Source of the DNA: Massilia brevitalea
GTDB taxonomy: Bacteria > Pseudomonadota > Gammaproteobacteria > Burkholderiales > Burkholderiaceae_D
Length of the DNA stretch: 64,000 nt
Assembly: GCF_030711405.1 (NCBI RefSeq)
Contig: NZ_JAULSI010000004.1
Coordinates: 155,868 to 219,867 of the forward strand
Direction of reading: 5' to 3'
A model generated the notes under the pieces. The model was given only the letters and a program-made list of their open reading frames with translations. It was not told the DNA's origin and did no database searches. Shown piece after piece: positions 36,289-44,594 of the stretch. Each line of letters opens with the position of its first letter. Within the stretch, counting starts at the first letter, position 1. Made by a program: the position numbers and the translations under genes.

Positions 36289-38741
36289 GGCGCCTGCGCA
36301 GTCTTGTTCGTGGCGTTGCAAGTGGCCTGCTGCTGGCCCTGGCCGCGGCGTCCGTCTCCGCCCAAACGCCCTATAACGCCGAGACCACCTACCGCACGCT
36401 GGTGCGCGACTATCCTTTCATTCGCATCGCCAGCCTTGAAGCGCCGGCGCCGGTCCAGGTGCGCAAGGACCTGGTCTACGCCCGGCGCGGCGCGCTGGCG
36501 CTGGGACTCGACCTCTACTCACCCGGCCCTACCGGGAAGCCGGCGCCGCTGGTGCTGCTGGTACACGGCGGCGGCTGGGGCAACGGCGACCGCACCGAGA
36601 TGGCGCCGCTGGCCGCACGGCTGGCGGCACGCGGCTATGCGGCGGCCACGGTCAGCTATCGCCTGTCCGGGCAGGCCCTTTATCCGGCCGCCATCGACGA
36701 CGTGAAGGAAGCGCTGCGCTGGCTGCGCACGCATGCCGGCAGCTTCGGCGTCGATCCGGCGCGTGTGGCCATCGCCGGCGGCTCGGCCGGCGGGCAGATC
36801 GCGGCACTGGTCGGGATGACCAGCCTCGATGCGGTGCGCGCCGTGGTGAACATCGACGGCCTGTCCGACTTCACCTCGCCGGAAGCGCTGCGCCATGAAG
36901 ACGACCCGGCCAAGAAGCCGTCGGCGGCCGGCGCCTGGTTCGGTGGGCGCTATGCGGAGATGCCAGCGCTGTGGCGCGACGCGTCTCCCATCACCCATGC
37001 CGGCAAGGGCAGCCCGCCAACCCTGTTCATCGTCAGCGGCGTGCCGCGGTTCTCAGTGGGTCGCGAGGCGATGATCGACAAGCTTGCGCGGCATGGCGTT
37101 GTCACCGATACCGTGGCGCTGCCCGGCACACCGCATTCGTTCTGGCTGTTCGATCCCTGGCTGGCGCCGACGGTGGACGCGATGAGCGCCTTTTTCGAGC
37201 GCGTGCTGGGCCCGATGCCGGCGCGTGCACCATGGTCGCCGGACCTGGGCGACGGCCGCTACCGCAATCCCATCCTGCACGCCGACTATTCGGACCCGGA
37301 CGTGATCCGCGTCGGCGACACCTATTACATGGTGTCCTCGAGCTTCGCCAATGCGCCGGGCCTGCCGCTGCTGGCATCGAAGGACATGGTCAACTGGGAG
37401 CTGAAGGGCCATGCCCTGCCACGGCTGGTGCCGGAAGCGACTTTCCCCACGCCCCAGCATGGCAAGGGCGTGTGGGCGCCGAGCCTGCGCCACCACGACG
37501 GCCGCTTCTGGATCTTCTATCCCGATCCGGACCAGGGCGTGTACGTCACCACCGCCACCAGCTTCGCCGGGCCCTGGACCACGCCGCACCTGCTGTTGCC
37601 GGGCAAGGGCATCATCGACCCGGCGCCGCTGTGGGACGACGACGGCAAGGCCTGGCTGATCCACGCCTGGGCCAAGAGCCGCGCCGGCATCAACAACGTG
37701 CTGACGCTGCGCCGCATGGCGCCGGACGGCCGCAGCCTGCTCGACCAGGAAGGCCAGATCGTCATCGACGGCAATGCCTTGCCCGGCTACCGCACGCTGG
37801 AAGGACCGAAGCTGTACCAGCACGCAGGCTGGTACTACGTGTTCGCGCCGGCGGGCGGTGTCGAGCATGGCTGGCAATCGGTGTTCCGTGCGCGCCGCAT
37901 CGAGGGGCCGTACGAAGCGCGCATCGTGATGGCCCAGGGCGACACCGGCATCAACGGCCCGCACCAGGGCGCCTGGGTGCGCACGGCGCAGGACAGCGAC
38001 TGGTTCTTCCATTTCCAGGACCGGCGCGCCTATGGCCGCGTGGTGCACCTGCAGCCGATGCGCTGGCAGGACGGCTGGCCGCTGATCGGCGAACCGTCGG
38101 CCACGCCCGGCGTCGGCCAGCCGGTGTGGGAACATGTCAAGCCGGTGGCAGGCAGCTTCCCGCAGCGCGTGCCGGCGGCGAGCGACGAATTCGGTGGCCC
38201 GGTCCTCGGTCCGCAATGGCAGTGGGCCGCCAACCCACGGCCTGGCTGGTATGCGCTCGACGCCCGTCGCGGCCACCTGCGCCTGTTTGCCCAACCCGAG
38301 GCGCCGGTGCGCGGCCTGGCATCGGTGCTGACCCAGAAATTCCCGGCGCCGGCGTTCACGGTCACGCTTGCTGCTGACCTGCACGCAACGCGCGATGGGG
38401 ATGCGGTCGGCCTCGGGGTGATGGGCTTGTCGAGCAGCTGGTTCGGCATGCGCCGCGTCGACGGCCAGGCACGCATGGTGAGCGTGCGTTGCGGCGCGGA
38501 CGGCGCGTGTACCGAGGAGCTGGGCGAGGCGCTGCCGCAGGGCGCGGCCCACCTGCGCATGCACGTGACGCATGGCGCCATGGTGGCGTTCTCGTACAGT
38601 GCCGACGGCCTGCGCTACACCCGCCTCGGCTTGCCGTTCGACGCGGCCATGGGGCGCTGGGTCGGCGCGCAGGTCGGCATGTTCGCCACCGGCGCGCCTG
38701 GCGCCTGGGCCGACATCGACTACGTCCGGATCACGCCCTGA
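36285..38741 (+). CDS. Fusion enzyme: alpha/beta-hydrolase esterase plus GH43 plus C-terminal beta-sandwich
   Basis: An 818-aa exported protein (signal ending ASVSAQ) starting at GTG that overlaps the upstream stop. Residues 50-315 form a BD-FAE-like carbohydrate esterase with LVHGGGWGNGD (oxyanion hole), nucleophile S167 in AGGSAGGQ and H in PGTPHSFWLF. From about 322 a GH43 domain begins (YRNPILHADYSDPDVIRVGD with base Asp; KGIIDPAPLWDDDGKAWLIH; EGPKLYQHAGWYYVF with acid Glu). About 630-818 is the GH43 C2-type lectin-like sandwich. It probably removes ester groups and arabinose or xylose from pectic side chains in the periplasm or outside. The fusion is unusual. Confidence 0.88.
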   Translation: MRRLRSLVRGVASGLLLALAAASVSAQTPYNAETTYRTLVRDYPFIRIASLEAPAPVQVRKDLVYARRGALALGLDLYSPGPTGKPAPLVLLVHGGGWGNGDRTEMAPLAARLAARGYAAATVSYRLSGQALYPAAIDDVKEALRWLRTHAGSFGVDPARVAIAGGSAGGQIAALVGMTSLDAVRAVVNIDGLSDFTSPEALRHEDDPAKKPSAAGAWFGGRYAEMPALWRDASPITHAGKGSPPTLFIVSGVPRFSVGREAMIDKLARHGVVTDTVALPGTPHSFWLFDPWLAPTVDAMSAFFERVLGPMPARAPWSPDLGDGRYRNPILHADYSDPDVIRVGDTYYMVSSSFANAPGLPLLASKDMVNWELKGHALPRLVPEATFPTPQHGKGVWAPSLRHHDGRFWIFYPDPDQGVYVTTATSFAGPWTTPHLLLPGKGIIDPAPLWDDDGKAWLIHAWAKSRAGINNVLTLRRMAPDGRSLLDQEGQIVIDGNALPGYRTLEGPKLYQHAGWYYVFAPAGGVEHGWQSVFRARRIEGPYEARIVMAQGDTGINGPHQGAWVRTAQDSDWFFHFQDRRAYGRVVHLQPMRWQDGWPLIGEPSATPGVGQPVWEHVKPVAGSFPQRVPAASDEFGGPVLGPQWQWAANPRPGWYALDARRGHLRLFAQPEAPVRGLASVLTQKFPAPAFTVTLAADLHATRDGDAVGLGVMGLSSSWFGMRRVDGQARMVSVRCGADGACTEELGEALPQGAAHLRMHVTHGAMVAFSYSADGLRYTRLGLPFDAAMGRWVGAQVGMFATGAPGAWADIDYVRITP

Positions 38742-38821
38742 GCGTGCACGGTTGTCACATGATCGACTGCCATGTATGCTGCTCCGGCGCCCGGTACGGG
38801 CATCCTTTACGAGAGAATACA

Positions 38822-39274
38822 TTGAACAAACTGCTTTCCTGCTGCGTCATCGGCGCGACCCTCACCCTGGCGCTGGCCGGCTGCAAGCGCGCCGAGACGC
38901 CTGCCTCCACCGAGGCTGCCGCTCCCGCTCCCGCCGTCGCTTTCCAGAAAATCGACACCGTCGCCGGCACCGGCAAGGAAGCCATCAAGGGCGCTACCGC
39001 GGTCGTCAACTACACCGGCTGGCTGTACGAGCCGAACGCTCCGCAGCAGCGTGGCGTGCAGTTCGATTCCTCGGTCGGCCGTTCCCCCTTCAGCTTCAAC
39101 GTCGGCGGCGGCCAGGTCATCACCGGCTGGGACGAAGGCGTGCCCGGCATGAAAGTCGGCGGCAAGCGCACCCTGATCGTCCCGGCCAGCATGGGCTACG
39201 GCGAAGGCGGCGCAGGCCCGATCCCGCCGAATGCCACCCTGGTGTTCGAAGTCGAACTGCTCGACGTGCAATAA
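38822..39274 (+). CDS. FKBP-type peptidyl-prolyl isomerase, lipoprotein
   Basis: A 150-aa protein starting at TTG with GAGAG six bases upstream. The N-terminus ends in lipobox LAGC, so it is lipidated. The FKBP domain (about 42-150) has VNYTGWLYEP, FDSSVGRSPFSFNVGGGQVI, GWDEGVPGMKVGGKRTLIVP and GYGEGGAGPIPPNATLVFEV, all active-site elements intact. It catalyses prolyl isomerisation of periplasmic or outer-membrane proteins. It is not obviously connected to pectin use, though it could assist folding of secreted enzymes. Confidence 0.92.
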   Translation: MNKLLSCCVIGATLTLALAGCKRAETPASTEAAAPAPAVAFQKIDTVAGTGKEAIKGATAVVNYTGWLYEPNAPQQRGVQFDSSVGRSPFSFNVGGGQVITGWDEGVPGMKVGGKRTLIVPASMGYGEGGAGPIPPNATLVFEVELLDVQ

Positions 39275-39348
39275 AACAACGGGGGTCAAGTCTGCCATCT
39301 GGACACGGCCTCAGCCTTTGCCGGTGAAACCAGAACCGCACCTTCAAT

Positions 39349-40005
39349 ATGGCGCTACCCATGGCGCCTGATAACAACGCCATCGCTTCGGCCTACGATG
39401 CGATTGCGGAGCGCTGGCTGGATGGCTGCTTCAGTCCCGACAACGGTGTGCGCCAGCACGAGCAGGCCCTGGCCTTCCTCGCGCCCGCCGCCGATGGCTG
39501 GGCCTTGAACGTCGGTTGCGGGTGCAGCACGCGCTTGAATGCTCCCCTGCGCGCGCAGGGCTTGCGCATCGAAGGCGTCGATATTTCCGCGCGCATGATC
39601 GCATTGGCGGCACAGGCCGACCCGGACGCCATCCTGCATCATGCGGATTTCTGCAGCTGGCAGCCCGAGCGCCGCTACCAGTTCATATCGGCCTGGGACA
39701 GTATCTGGCACGTCGGCCTGGAACAGCAACGGCCGTTGATGCTCAAGCTCATGGTCGCGCTGCAGCCCGGAGGCGTGTTCATATTCAGCGCAGGCGGACT
39801 GGATGCGGCCGATGCCCATATCGACTCGACGATGGGACCGCCGGTCTATTACAGCACGCTCGGGATACCAGGCCTGCTCGACGCGGTAAACGAGGGCGGC
39901 TGCGTGTGCCGGCATCTCGAATTCGACCAGCTACCTCACAAGCATCTGTTCATGGTGGTGCAACGCAAGGCTGCGTCTACAGCTTCCGACGCTGGTCAGA
40001 TTTAA
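39349..40005 (+). CDS. Class I SAM-dependent methyltransferase
   Basis: A 218-aa protein. Motif I ALNVGCGCSTRL, motif II IEGVDISARMIALA, HHADFCSWQP and the post-motif LQPGGVFIFSAGG are clear. The substrate is not predictable. A start at 39361 (MAPDNN) is equally possible because no good ribosome site precedes either. The FKBP gene upstream and the beta-helix gene downstream are separated by gaps, so it is probably monocistronic and a passenger in the pectin locus. Confidence 0.82.
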   Translation: MALPMAPDNNAIASAYDAIAERWLDGCFSPDNGVRQHEQALAFLAPAADGWALNVGCGCSTRLNAPLRAQGLRIEGVDISARMIALAAQADPDAILHHADFCSWQPERRYQFISAWDSIWHVGLEQQRPLMLKLMVALQPGGVFIFSAGGLDAADAHIDSTMGPPVYYSTLGIPGLLDAVNEGGCVCRHLEFDQLPHKHLFMVVQRKAASTASDAGQI

Positions 40006-40180
40006 CACTTCCCCTGCTTCTCTTGTTCAGTTTCCCGGTCTGAAACTGTGATAAGCCTTTGATACCCCGAGAAAATTTATTTGAAGAAAAGTTGAACTAA
40101 GGAAGTTTCCTCCCCTCAAAGGTTACGTATTCGCGATTTACTCGCTTCGATTTTCACCTTTGACGTTAGGAACTTCTCGC

Positions 40181-41392
40181 ATGAAAAAGCAAGCCACCAT
40201 CGCCCTGAACGCTGTCGCTACCGCCGTCGTGTTCGCATTCTCCGCTTCCGCCCACGCCGCCCCGACCAGCTTCGCGCTCTCCGGCTATGATGCTTCGTCG
40301 AACCTGACGGTCAACACCGCCAGCAACGCCACCACCCCGACGACTGCCAACAACTACTATGTCTCGCCGACCGGTTCCGACACCGCCGCCGGCACCAAGG
40401 CAGCCCCGTTCAAGACCCTGGCCCGCGCCGCCAAGGCCGTGACCAAGGCCGGCACCACCGTCTTCGTTGCGCCGGGCACCTACGACGGCGGCTTCAAGAC
40501 CACCGCCAACGGCACCGCAGCCGCCCGTATCTACTGGGTGTCAACCACCAAGTGGGGCGCAAAGATTGTTCCTCCTGCAAACTCGACCAACAAGAACGCC
40601 TGGGATAACCGCGGCAACTACGTCAGCATCATCGGCTTCGAAGTCGACGGCTCGAACGTGCGCAGCGGCACCAAGTGGACCCTGGGCATCTACACCGGCG
40701 GTTCCTACAACGTCATCGAAGGCAACCACGTCCACCACACTGCCACCACCATTCCTTGCAACAGCGCGGGCGGCTCGGCGATCGGCGTCGACAGCTACTA
40801 CAAGGGCGTGATGACCGACGTGGTCGGCAACGTCGTCCATGATATCGGCCCGGCGGGCTGCACCTACGTGCAGGGTATCTACGTCAGCACCTCGGGCACG
40901 ATCAAGAACAACGTGGTCTATCGCGTAGGTTCCGCTGCGATCCACCTCTGGCACGATGCAACGAATGTCCAGATCACCAACAACACGGTGAGCTCGTCGG
41001 TGTTCGGCATCATTGTCGGCGGTGGTGACTTCTACTTCACGAGTGCCGGCGCCAACAACGTTGCCGTGTACAACAACATCGTCTATGACAACAAGTACGG
41101 CATCTCGGAGCAGGGCAAGACCGGCGCCGCCAACTCGTACAAGAACAACCTGGTGTTCAAGAACACCACCTACGATTGGCAGCTGCGCAATGGCCTGAAG
41201 CACACCGGCACGATTTCGTCGGACCCGCTGCTGGCCGGTTACTCGCGCACCGCCGCCATGCCGAACTTCAAGCCGAGCGCGAGCTCGCCGGTGATCGGCC
41301 GCGGTATCGCGACCTACGCACTGCCGACCGACATCGACGGCAAGGCGCGTAACGCGTCGACCGGCTACGACATCGGCGCTTACCAGCACTAA
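40181..41392 (+). CDS. Secreted right-handed parallel beta-helix protein, possible polysaccharide lyase
   Basis: A 403-aa protein starting MKKQATIALNAV with a signal peptide ending ASAHAA. After NYYVSPTGSDTAAGTKAAPF (the usual beta-helix lyase entry motif) come repeated turns rich in NN and V/I: GNHVHHTA, GNVVHDIG, NNVVYRVG, NNTVSSSVFG, YNNIVYDN and KNNLVFKN. The overall pattern resembles PL9- or DUF1565-type polysaccharide-active proteins, but no catalytic site could be assigned. Its 175-base upstream gap is AT-rich and holds the short palindrome GGAAGTTTCC. Position in a pectin cluster makes pectate binding or cleavage the best guess. Confidence 0.78.
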   Translation: MKKQATIALNAVATAVVFAFSASAHAAPTSFALSGYDASSNLTVNTASNATTPTTANNYYVSPTGSDTAAGTKAAPFKTLARAAKAVTKAGTTVFVAPGTYDGGFKTTANGTAAARIYWVSTTKWGAKIVPPANSTNKNAWDNRGNYVSIIGFEVDGSNVRSGTKWTLGIYTGGSYNVIEGNHVHHTATTIPCNSAGGSAIGVDSYYKGVMTDVVGNVVHDIGPAGCTYVQGIYVSTSGTIKNNVVYRVGSAAIHLWHDATNVQITNNTVSSSVFGIIVGGGDFYFTSAGANNVAVYNNIVYDNKYGISEQGKTGAANSYKNNLVFKNTTYDWQLRNGLKHTGTISSDPLLAGYSRTAAMPNFKPSASSPVIGRGIATYALPTDIDGKARNASTGYDIGAYQH

Positions 41393-41456
41393 AACCCAGC
41401 ACTAAAACCCAGCGCTAAGCAAACACCACGCCTGAGCAGACGATTGCATCAGTCGT

Positions 41457-41495
41457 AAAAAAGCCCGCCACCGTCAGGTGAGCGGGCTTTTTTTT
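41457..41495. terminator. Bidirectional terminator between beta-helix gene and GH28 gene
   Basis: A12-type stem AAAAAAGCCCGC / GCGGGCTTTTTT encloses CACCGTCAGGTG, which itself pairs. T-runs follow in both directions, so it can end the rightward beta-helix transcript and the leftward GH28 transcript. Confidence 0.9.
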
Positions 41496-41510
41496 AAGCC
41501 GATTTCCGGA

Positions 41511-43340
41511 TTACGCCGACAGCGTCGTGTTGTGCACCTTCCCCGCTATCGTCACATTGGTCAGCTTCACATTGCGCACGTTATACAGGAACCACGGCTG
41601 CGCCGCGTTCACTGGCGTGCCGAAATCGCAATCGGTGATCGTGACGTCGCGGATCGGTAAAATCTCCGCCGGCTTGTCGCCGTTGTAGTCAAAGGCGACC
41701 GGCCCCAGCAGCAACAGCGCCTGGTAGCACGAACGCGGGCCATCCTTCGTTTCCACATTCCCCACCTTCACCCCCGAGATATGGATGTTCTCGACGATCG
41801 GCGGCCGGGTGCGCACGTTGTCGGCGGTCGGCGCGTAATCGCAGTCGATGGTCACCACCGCACCGGCCGACGAGCCCACCGCATTCGGCGGAATCGGCGA
41901 ACCGGGCAGCGGCTTGTACACCAGCGGTTTGAGCGAGACGCCGTTCGGCATGGTCACGTTGCGCACGTAGAAGTGGCGCAGGAAACCGCCGCGGTTCATG
42001 TTGGTCTTCATGCGGATCGCGGTATTGAGCGGGTCGGTGGCCCAGTGCGCGTTGCGGAACTCGATGTTCTGCGCATACACGTGCTGGATCCCGCCCGACA
42101 TCTCGCTGCCCAGGGTCACGCCGCCATGGCCGCTGTTCATGATGCAGTTCTGGATCACCACGTTCTGTGTCGGCCCGAACTGGGTATCGAGGTTCTTGCC
42201 GGCCTTGATGGCGATGCAGTCGTCGCCACTGTTGAAGGTGCAGCCGTCCACCAGCACGGTATTGCAGGCTTCCGGGTCGAAGCCGTCGCTGTTCGGCCCC
42301 AGGCTTTCCATCAGCACCTTGCGGATCTCGAGCTTGCTGCAGTTGACCGGATGATGCTGCCAGAACGGCGACTGGTTCAGCTGGTAACCCTGCAGCAGCA
42401 CGTTCGAGCAGCCGATGAATTCGACCATGCACGGACGCAGCCAGTGCCCGCGCCCGAAGATGCGCTTCGCCGCTGGCACGCCGGCTTCCGACAGCGTCGG
42501 CAGATAGGCTTCGTCGGTGCGCCACTTGTCGTCCTTGCCCTCCATGAGCGCGACCTGGGCGTCATTCAATTGAGGCGCCACTTCGCGGATCGACTTCGGA
42601 TTCTTCGGATTGACCAGGTTCTGCGCCTGCTGCTGGTTCGGGCCGGGCTTGCGCTTGCCTTTCCAGTCCCACCAGGCGTCGCCGTTCGCCTGCGGCACGC
42701 CGCCCTGGCCGTCGATGATGCTGGTCCAGTCCTCGCCGGTGAGGGCGATGTTGGTCTGGCCATAGGCGTAGACCATCGGCGAATAGTTCAGGCAATCGTT
42801 GCTCTGCCAGCGCGAGATCACCAGCTTGCCGGCGGCGCCGCAGTCGTAGTCGCCGTACTTGGCGAAGTCGTCGGGGTCGTTGCTGAAGTAGACGTGCGCG
42901 CCCTTGGCCAGGTGCACGTTGACGTTCGACTTCAATACGATCGGCCCCTTCACCAGCCAGCTGCCGGCCGGGACCAGTACGCGTCCACCGCCGGCGGCGC
43001 TGCAGGCGGCAATCGCGGCTGCAATCGCCGCATAGCAGTCCGGGGCGCCGGGCGCCGGCGTGCTGACCTGGCCAATTTCATGGTGGGCGATGTAGCCGCT
43101 GACCATGATCGTCTTGCACGGCGCCGCACCATACGACGTGATGACGAAGTCGCGCTTCGGGAAGACCAGTGGTTTGCTGAACGAGTCGACGATGCCCTGG
43201 GCGCGGCCCCAGGCTTCCTCGATGGCGCTGGCCTGTTTCGAAGCGGCGAGGGCCGGCGCGCCGACGGTGAGACCGGCGAGGGAGGCCGATGCGGCGCGCA
43301 GCAGCGAGCGGCGCTGCGGATTGATAATGGTGTTGGTCAT
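41511..43340 (-). CDS. Exported GH28 family polygalacturonase-like enzyme
   Basis: A 609-aa protein. The start at MTNTIINPQRRSLLRAASAS has GGAGACGCC in front and a twin-arginine signal (RRSLLR), so it is exported folded. The beta-helix has GH28 marks: ESLGPNSDGFDPEACNTVLV (NxD), FNSGDDCIAIKAGKN (DD), MNSGHGGVTLGSEMSGG (GHG) and IRMKTNMNRGG (RxK). These residues hydrolyse alpha-1,4-galacturonosyl bonds. Near the N-terminus is FVITSYGAAPCKTIM. It is the third gene of a leftward operon after a TonB receptor and a pectate lyase. Exo-type action is common in bacterial members of this length, but is inference. Confidence 0.9.
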   Translation of the reverse strand: MTNTIINPQRRSLLRAASASLAGLTVGAPALAASKQASAIEEAWGRAQGIVDSFSKPLVFPKRDFVITSYGAAPCKTIMVSGYIAHHEIGQVSTPAPGAPDCYAAIAAAIAACSAAGGGRVLVPAGSWLVKGPIVLKSNVNVHLAKGAHVYFSNDPDDFAKYGDYDCGAAGKLVISRWQSNDCLNYSPMVYAYGQTNIALTGEDWTSIIDGQGGVPQANGDAWWDWKGKRKPGPNQQQAQNLVNPKNPKSIREVAPQLNDAQVALMEGKDDKWRTDEAYLPTLSEAGVPAAKRIFGRGHWLRPCMVEFIGCSNVLLQGYQLNQSPFWQHHPVNCSKLEIRKVLMESLGPNSDGFDPEACNTVLVDGCTFNSGDDCIAIKAGKNLDTQFGPTQNVVIQNCIMNSGHGGVTLGSEMSGGIQHVYAQNIEFRNAHWATDPLNTAIRMKTNMNRGGFLRHFYVRNVTMPNGVSLKPLVYKPLPGSPIPPNAVGSSAGAVVTIDCDYAPTADNVRTRPPIVENIHISGVKVGNVETKDGPRSCYQALLLLGPVAFDYNGDKPAEILPIRDVTITDCDFGTPVNAAQPWFLYNVRNVKLTNVTIAGKVHNTTLSA

Positions 43341-43365
43341 GGCGTCTCCATTGTATGTCGGGGTA

Positions 43366-44505
43366 TCAGTTCGCGGCCGGTTTCCCGGCGCCGGCGTTGG
43401 CCCGCACGTGGGCAGGCACGGCGGCCGCCGGAAGCGGCGCAAAGGCATAGGGCACGGTCCAGGCCGGGTCGCCGATGGCGCTGCAGGCGCCGAGCGGTGC
43501 ACCGTTCAGCAGCGAACCCTGGTCGAGAAAGGCGCCAGCATCCGTCTCCGATGCAAACACGCCGATCGCATGCTTGCAGTCGCGCGCGCCAAGGATCTCG
43601 TAGGCGTTCGCGTGCGACACGATGCGCGCCGCCTTGGCCACGCCCACGCTGTAGCCATGGCGGTAGACCGGATGCTTGCGGTCGCCCACATGGTAGTTAT
43701 TGAAAAGGTGGACCTGGCCGAAACGCACGCGCGGCGCGCGGCTGGCGACGTGCTCGAACAGGTTGTTGCTGATGGTGATGCGCAGATGGCCGGCATCGCC
43801 GCTCGCCTTGTCGCTGGCGCCGACCAGCATGGTCTTGGCATGCAGGGCGAAGTGGTTGTACGAGACGGTGACGTAGTCGCTGGCGTCGCGGATGTCCAGC
43901 GCGCCGTCGTGGCATTGCCTGAGCTTGCCGTGTTCGACCGGCAGCGTGTCGTCGGTCGCCGGTGCGTCCGTAAAGCTGTTGTGGTCGACCCAGACGTGCC
44001 GGGCGCCGACGATGGAAATGGCGTCGAACTCGGCATTCCAGCCGCCTTCGGGGCCATCGTCGGGCACCCATTTCGGCGCCACGTCGCAGGGGTTGCTCAG
44101 GTTCAGGTTGCGGATGATGACCTGCGATACCCGCGACACCATCAGGTGCGCGTTGACGAAGCCGGCATCCGCACCGATGCCCACCAGCGTCGTATGCGAG
44201 GGAACGCGCACTTCGCCGCGCCGCGCCTGGTCGGCCGTGCTGGCAAAAGCGCGGCCTTCGCTCATGTCGATCACGCCCTGGACCTGGATGATGCGGCTGC
44301 CGGGCAGGGCAGGATCGAGCGCGCGGCGCAGTCCGGCTGCATCCGTGACGGTGAGAATGGCGGCGGCATCTGCGCCGCCCCGTGTGCCGCCGTCCATGGC
44401 GGCCCAGCCATCCGGCGGCGCCGCCTGGCGCAGCTGCACCGGCGCCGCGGCTGCCGGCCCGGCCAGCACGGCCGCCAGCGAGAATACGAGGAAATGCTTG
44501 TTCAT
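43366..44505 (-). CDS. Secreted pectate lyase, PL1 family
   Basis: A 379-aa protein with signal peptide (ending AGPAAAAP). The PL1 marks are VWVDHNSFTDAP, the calcium-binding QCHDGALDIRDASDYVTVSY, and the catalytic arginine in SRAPRVRFGQVHLFNNY. The enzyme cleaves polygalacturonate by beta-elimination, giving unsaturated ends. Its sequence is strikingly similar to the first domain of the fusion protein at 50469-53624, including HDGALDI, RAPRVR and VGDRKHPVY, so the two are duplicates. It follows the TonB receptor by 89 bases with a stem-loop between. Confidence 0.93.
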   Translation of the reverse strand: MNKHFLVFSLAAVLAGPAAAAPVQLRQAAPPDGWAAMDGGTRGGADAAAILTVTDAAGLRRALDPALPGSRIIQVQGVIDMSEGRAFASTADQARRGEVRVPSHTTLVGIGADAGFVNAHLMVSRVSQVIIRNLNLSNPCDVAPKWVPDDGPEGGWNAEFDAISIVGARHVWVDHNSFTDAPATDDTLPVEHGKLRQCHDGALDIRDASDYVTVSYNHFALHAKTMLVGASDKASGDAGHLRITISNNLFEHVASRAPRVRFGQVHLFNNYHVGDRKHPVYRHGYSVGVAKAARIVSHANAYEILGARDCKHAIGVFASETDAGAFLDQGSLLNGAPLGACSAIGDPAWTVPYAFAPLPAAAVPAHVRANAGAGKPAAN

Positions 44506-44536
44506 TGGGTGGCTGCCTGCGTGAAGGAGATAAAAC

Positions 44537-44577
44537 GAACAAGGTCACGCAAGCGAACAGCCTGCATGACCTTGTTC
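44537..44577. promoter_or_regulatory. Intergenic stem-loop between TonB receptor and pectate lyase genes
   Basis: GAACAAGGTCA (44537-44547) and TGACCTTGTTC (44567-44577) form a perfect 11-bp stem with a 19-base loop in the 89-base gap of the leftward operon. No strong T-run follows, so mRNA processing, 3'-end protection of the receptor message or partial attenuation is more likely than full termination. Confidence 0.65.
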
Positions 44578-44594
44578 TCCACGAACGGCGCCGC

